A DNA stretch of 64,000 nt, from assembly GCA_905178155.1 (NCBI GenBank), contig CAJINV010000004.1:1713929-1777928 (forward strand). The letters run 5' to 3'. The notes below the pieces were generated by a model. That model did not search any database. It was not told the DNA's origin and saw only the letters and a program-made list of their open reading frames with translations. Each line of letters opens with the position of its first letter. Position 1 is the first letter of the stretch. The stretch is from Amoebophrya sp. A120. Lineage: Eukaryota; Sar; Dinophyceae; Syndiniales; Amoebophryaceae. Below are positions 59,601-64,000 of the stretch, piece by piece. Position numbers and translations under genes: made by a program.

Positions 59601-62600
59601 ATCGTCCCGCAACATCCGATTCCGAGGAGCCCGAGCGCGGCGGCTGCGGCGTCGTTGGCGTTTCCGATAGTTGTACAAGCAGCTGCACCAGTGGCGAGCA
59701 GAACTGGTACTGCGCCAAGAATGGTCGAGGACCACTCCGTAGTTCCTCCTGTCGTCGTGAAAACCCGGAATCACGATTTTTTGAACGGGAAGCCGATGCA
59801 GCTGCCCACCTCGACTACTGGAAACGTGGTTGTTGTATCGAGCGGAAGTAGAAAGGAGCGGGCTCGTGCTGTCGTGGTACCAGACCGGGGCCGCCAGGAG
59901 GATGATCAGAACGTCCCCGAAGAGCAGCTGGGGAATTCTAATTCTACTTTACCAGGCGGTGTAATCCATATTCCCACGAAGGAGCTGGCGGTGGTCGAAA
60001 GGTACTACTCGTCCGAAGCTGAAGCACGGGACGAGCAGGACGGAGAGCACGACCTGAATGGTGATCGTGAAGACGTAAACCAAAACGCAATAAAACGCGA
60101 TGCAGCGGATCATGATGATCGTGACGTGCTGCACAAAGATCCTCCCGGGCGTGTTGCTGAAAACAACAAGAAGATGAATTTGGCAGCTGTATTACTAGAG
60201 GAGGAGTTCAACAATACGGAGCATTGTCAGCTTGCTGGAGGAACACTACAACAACCGGAGGAACATCTACATCACCAAGGTCTTGCACAGCATCACACTA
60301 ATTTCGAAATCGCGCCACTGGATGAAAAAGAGAACAGCAAAGAGCTACGAGAAGCTGCAGGAACCTCCAGTAGTGTATCATCTGCTACATTTTCCAAAGC
60401 CGTCAAGCTCCCGGCCATGAACCAGTTCTGTTTCTATCAGGAACCGCCCCCATGTGTAGTAGCTGCATCTGGTACAACTTCTTCGGAGCACATCCATTTC
60501 TCGGACGAAATTGCGCTTCCACTGCCTGAAAATCTAGTACAACACGACGACTGCTCATCTTCATCCTCAATAGTTTCGAATTCCGAAATGGTGAAGAATA
60601 ACATACTGATCAGCATTCCAGTACCGGTAGAACTCGGCGACAGTGAGAAGGAAGAACAAGAAGGAGAATCTGAAGACCCCCGGCACGACCTCGGTGCAGA
60701 AGTGAGAGTAGAAGTTGTGCACGACATAGAAGAATGCAACAAAAACCTCCTGCGAAATCACAACGCGAGCGGGGTTGTAATGAAAAATGCTTCGTCTGTA
60801 AGCGGCGTAGCTGGAGGCGGTGGTGGGACAATTACTTCTTCCACACAGGGCCAATGCAACTACACGGCGACAGTGGGAGCCGTACAAGGAGACGAGACGG
60901 AAAAAGCTCCGTTTGCTGCACCAGCGCAACAGGATCGGCGCGAAGATGGTGGTATCGCCGGCAACTACAAGGGAAATAAGTTTGTCGTGGATGCAAATAA
61001 GAACAGCGGCACTTCCGACAAAAAACAAAATGCGATAAGGATCAATGCGCCTACTACAAGAACTCGAGTACAATCACCTACAACCGCCGCAGCTGGTTCC
61101 TGGACTCCCTCCGTCGCCAAAGAGCGGTTTGTCCCCCAACACACGCAGGACCAATACTTCGAGCAGACGCTCCGGTCGCCAACCTCGACGCCCAGCAATC
61201 TCACGCCGGGATTTGGAACGAACAGAAGTTCAAAAGCAAACCACTCCCGATATGGCGCTCTCAACTGTTACATTCTCAGCGGTTACATGGATTTGTGATG
61301 CAATAATGGCAACAGTTAAAGGGGCAAGCTTGCTGCTTTCGCGTCACAGATTTGGCACAGATTTAGATGCTGCTTAGCCTCTCGGAGATTTGTCACGCGA
61401 AGCAGCTTGGTCACGTGGCGGCTTAGGGTAGTCTCGCATGACAAATTCATGCAACAGTTGAGCTTGAGAATGTAACGTTTGAGAACTCCATACCCGAGCT
61501 GCTGGCGCTGTGCCTGCGTTTAATAATACTCGCAGCAGAAGAGCGAGCTCCGTGGACAAGCTCGTCGCGGATAGAGTAGAACAAGAAGATTTAGCACCAC
61601 CTACGCCAACATCAACTTCAGAACGAGAAATGAAGGCGACAACTACCAGCACAACTACAACGGAGAGAATAAAGCAGAATGCGAAGCCGGTTCTTGTGAA
61701 GATTAGTCTGAGCAAGCAGATCGAAAAATCCGCGAAACTGCGCAACCAATTGGAGCAGCAGTTGGTGGAAATTGAGCGGCTCAAGCAGAAGACGGAAGTA
61801 TCACATGAGTGAAAACTGGGCCCACAGCACCCCAGACCCAGAATCAAGATGGAACTATTGCAACACAAGTGCAGAAGTGTGACCCATCTGTGGTGTAGTT
61901 CAATTTAGCAAGGCCAGCCGCATCACAAAGCCGCTTTCTGTTTCTTATCTTCTTTACAGCATTACAAATGCCAAAAGAAACACGAAGATTGAAAATGCCA
62001 CTCATGGTCATGGCCATACTAGAGGGTGCGCCTAATTGAAAATGTTTCTGCAAGAATTGTAAATCTGCGCGCAACATGACAGCTCTGGGCTGCAGCTGGG
62101 GCAGACGTTTTTACCCCGGATACGGAGATTGCCGAGCAGAATTTGCGAAACGGGTGAAGCACTTAACGCGGGGAATGGCACAGTTGCGGAAGGATTTGTT
62201 GACTACGCCGAATCGGAAAAGGACCAATGAAAAATCTCTTGCGGAGCTGAATAGGCAGAAAAGGGATGCCGAAGAGGGGGTGGTGGCGGCTGTGAAGGAG
62301 TATTTTGTCCTGTGTGTACTTAGGTTTCTATTTCTTGCCCTACGCAATACTAACGTGGTTCTTAAAAGGATTTCTTCTTGGTCATTTCTGAAAAACTAAA
62401 ACTAAAAACAAATTGATCCTATTCCATTCATATAAATACAGGTGGGAGTCCCTGGAGCGTCGCGAGCGCGAAGTTCGGGCGCGACTGCAGAGCACGAGGA
62501 CCAAAGCTTTGTCTGCGATCAAGAAAGACCGGGAATCCAGTGTACAACAGGAGCGGCTGCAGCGTGGAATTATAACACCGGCGAACCACAATATGCTGTT

Positions 62601-62784
62601 CAATCAGCAAACGTATCTGTTCAACCCGGAGGAACGCGAAGATCTCGAGCACCTGGCTCTTCCACCACGGTCGGTGCCTCAACCCGGTGTAGTCGGCGGT
62701 AGTCACGCGGCAGCGATGGAGCATCTCCGGGCACTGGAACGGAATGTGGTACAGCACCTCAACCTTATTCATTGTTTTCTGTAA
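56620..62784 (+). CDS. Gene 10: long disordered protein with C-terminal coiled coils, unknown
   Basis: Exons: 56620-56698, 56849-56911, 57126-57500, 57663-58099, 58251-59269, 59495-61250, 61498-61798, 62128-62311, 62442-62784 (TAA). The frame is open upstream of the first ATG (56620) to about 56440, so a further 5' exon is possible. About 1,400 residues are rich in Ser, Thr, Gly, Gln, Asn and Glu with no globular pattern. The last three exons code heptad-like helices: LSKQIEKSAKLRNQLEQQLV, RVKHLTRGMAQLRKDLL, LWESLERREREVRARLQSTR. This layout suits a scaffold or cytoskeletal/basal-body component, but nothing specific supports that. The last intron (62312-62441) is GT-AG with a short AT-rich body. 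Seven introners interrupt the rest. Confidence 0.65.
56699..56843 (-). mobile_element. Introner, family C (reverse by its interior)
   Basis: Left TATCCTGTGGAAAAATATCG, right CTTTTGCACAGGATA: both ends carry the CACAGGATA-type terminus. Flanks GTTCG/CTTCG. Joins DHAEF to DFDGE. Confidence 0.92.
56912..57120 (-). mobile_element. Introner, family C, reverse, enlarged
   Basis: Left TACGCATTGCAAAATTAAAA, right ACTTTCGCACAGCATA. TSD GTCTC/GTCTC. Joins IVVSQ to TSNTN. Confidence 0.88.
57501..57657 (-). mobile_element. Introner, family C, reverse
   Basis: Left TATGCTGTGCAAAAGTATCG, right CTTTTGCACCGGATA. Flanks CCGCG/CCGTG. Joins GATRA to RSASV. Confidence 0.93.
58100..58245 (+). mobile_element. 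Introner, family C, forward
   Basis: Left TATCTTGTGCAAAAGTATCG, right CTTTTGCAATGCATA. TSD ACGGA/ACGGA. Joins VPMHG to KTVTT. Confidence 0.94.
59270..59489. mobile_element. Introner, family N
   Basis: Left TATGACAGTGCACAACTCCC, right GGAGTTCTAGTGCACTCTCATA (distal part). TSD TCCCT/TCCCT. Joins LSVSL to QESQQ. Confidence 0.93.
61251..61492. mobile_element. Introner, family B
   Basis: Left TATGGCGCTCTCAACTG, right CGTTTGAGAACTCCATA. TSD CCCGA/CCCGA. Joins NHSR to AAGAV. Confidence 0.93.
61799..62122. mobile_element. Introner, H-like
   Basis: Left TATCACATGAGTGAAAACTG, right GACGTTTTTACCCCGGATA; inner arms TGGGCCCACAGCACCCCAGA and CTCTGGGCTGCAGCTGGGGC pair partly. Flanks GGAAG/CGGAG. Joins KQKTED to CRAEF. 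Confidence 0.82.
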
Positions 62785-62959
62785 CAACTTTCCGGCAAAA
62801 GGAAAAGCTGCCCGAGTGACGTTCTTGCACTGCATCTCACTCTTCGTCTCTGTTCGCTTTTGCTTTTGCTTTTTCATCGTTTATTCTTGCAGACCACGTT
62901 GCAAGACAAAGAGTAAGATTTTTGCAAAAGTATAGAATTCAAATTTTATCAGATCGACA

Positions 62960-63002
62960 ATCTCCGTCCGGCCTTTGGCGTTTCGGTAAAAACCAGAAGA
63001 TT
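62960..63002 (+). repeat. 43-bp direct repeat, copy 1
   Basis: ATCTCCGTCCGGCCTTTGGC onward to AACCAGAAGATT; differs from 63617-63659 at one base (C/T). Spacing 657 bp. Confidence 0.9.
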
Positions 63003-63616
63003 TTCCCCCGCCAGAATCCCAAAGAGGTGGAGCCGCCCCGGCCGCGGGCCGGGGAGCACTTGGCAGAAAACAAACGCCCGCAGCCCGTAAAACGCCGGCA
63101 GAGGCTTGGCGCTTTGGCGCTTGCGAGCGCAGAGACCCGGGCCTCTGGGCCCCTCACATTCGGCCGGGCCCGGCCTTCTTGGCTTCGCGTGTTCCTCTGC
63201 TTTGGGGGCCCACATATGCAGGGCCCCTGCAGTGGCTGCTGGTGGTGGTGCCAGGCGGTGCAAATATTTCCGCATTGTGCCCTCCGTTTTGTTTCTTGTC
63301 CCGGTAGTGTCGCAAGGACTGCTATTCAGGCCCCAGCTTTGCGCCACGACAATTTGCGCCCAGCCTTAGCGTAGGCGAGCCGCGCATGCCAGAAGTGGCA
63401 CGCTTTTCAGGTGCGCGCGCCTATCAGAAAACAAAGATGATTGTGCTGTAAGCCCCAGTGCTTACCCGTTGCCCACAAGTTTTCGCAGCGCGATCATGAT
63501 CCAACTGCGCATCCGTTTTGTCTGCCAATGAGACGAGGAAGCTCAATTTTTTTCGGCTCCAATCGCGAATTCTTTCGGCTGGCGGATATGTCCCTAACTG
63601 TAATTTGTCCATTCAT

Positions 63617-63659
63617 ATCTCCGTCCGGCTTTTGGCGTTTCGGTAAAAACCAGAAGATT
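63617..63659 (+). repeat. 43-bp direct repeat, copy 2
   Basis: Second copy; no matching inverted ends or open frame define an element between the copies. Confidence 0.9.
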
Positions 63660-64000
63660 CTATCTCGCACGGGCGACCGACAAATATTTTTTTGGCGCGC
63701 CGTCCTCCGCTTCACTGCACTGCTTTGACCTGGCGCCCTTCTAGTTTCTTGCACGGGTGGCCGACACAATTTTTTTCGCGCGCCTGCCGCGGGCGTGCCC
63801 TTCTTCTTCGTTGCCCTACGCCGAGGGCCATACGCGTTCGCTCGCGGCTGGCCGGCGAAAATTCTTTCCACGGGGGCGCGTTTTTGCTTCTTGGGTGTGG
63901 GCATTTGGAGTGCTGTACTCGGGCTACCCCGGGTCGTGGGTCCACGGGTTTGCTGCCGAGTCACCATCTCAGTGTGTGGCTGGGGTGCCGGTCGCCGCAA

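Larger units (their letters stand above)
62785..64000. other. GC-rich terminal region with repeats
   Basis: No supported gene; frames on both strands are long only because GC content is high. Holds the 43-bp repeat pair listed separately and imperfect repeats of GCACGGGYGRCCGACA near 63668 and 63752. It resembles the GC-rich start of the window in composition. Confidence 0.5.

Noticed and set aside
63494-64000. 168-codon minus-strand frame at the window end
   Set aside because: Basic, low-complexity translation of GC-rich repeat sequence; no supporting feature.
1-64000. tRNA and rRNA genes
   Set aside because: No cloverleaf-like A/B box pair or conserved rRNA segment was recognised by eye; a covariance scan would be the decisive test.

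Overview
The window reads as nuclear DNA of a dinoflagellate-type alveolate, most likely a syndinian such as Amoebophrya. This is an inference: there is no rRNA or other marker here. It rests on three things. Ten multi-exon genes all lie on the + strand with modest gaps. Protein types fit: an OPR-like organellar RNA-binding protein, a FAM210/DUF1279 protein, an SGNH hydrolase and polytopic membrane proteins. Above all, the exons are crowded with short inverted-repeat insertions that behave as introns. As I recall, such introner elements have been reported from Amoebophrya genomes.

The dominant feature is this introner system. I find about 74 elements of roughly 110-330 bp. Each starts TAT and ends ATA, carries 15-40 bp terminal inverted repeats, and is flanked by a 5-bp direct repeat. 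By hand count about 38 flank pairs are identical and about 20 differ at one base. Deleting the element plus one copy of the 5-bp repeat rejoins the flanking exons in frame in almost every case, restoring the presumed pre-insertion codon. Consistent GT/AG boundaries are absent. I name families by terminal sequence: A (TATCAAATGCAAATATGTC), B (TATGGCGTTCTCAAATG), C (TATCCTGTGCAAAAGTATCG at one end, TATGCATTGCAAAAGTATCG at the other), H (TATCCTGTGTGTAAAAACG), a group starting TAT plus a few bases then GAAAAAA (D, E, G, I, J, K, L), F (TATGGAAGCGTCAGGATC), M (TATGCAATGTAAAT) and N (TATGAGAGTGCACAA). Different families share the internal motifs GCATGACAAATT and GCATTACAAATT.

Layout. 1-1165: GC-rich hairpin-forming tandem repeat and a G-rich repeat. 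1353-11465: gene 1, a Cys-rich single-TM protein whose fifth resolved exon is interrupted by an intact Copia retrotransposon (2569-9004, TSD GACTG). 12428-18965: gene 2, OPR-like. 19753-22618: gene 3, FAM210/DUF1279-like. 23424-24680: gene 4, EF-hand secretory-pathway protein with only GT-AG introns. 24681-27323: gap with a duplicated 121-bp block. 27324-35034: gene 5, polytopic transporter-like, containing a GC-rich 1.75-kb insert between 57-bp direct repeats. 36755-39397: gene 6, secreted or membrane protein. 39510-44405: gene 7, unknown. 45610-51592: gene 8, polytopic membrane protein. 52555-55049: gene 9, SGNH hydrolase. 56620-62784: gene 10, long disordered plus coiled-coil protein. 62785-64000: GC-rich repeats.

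Coordinates of exons follow the element-plus-one-TSD rule, so each junction can slide by up to 5 bases without changing the product. No transposase gene for the introners is present, so they look non-autonomous here.
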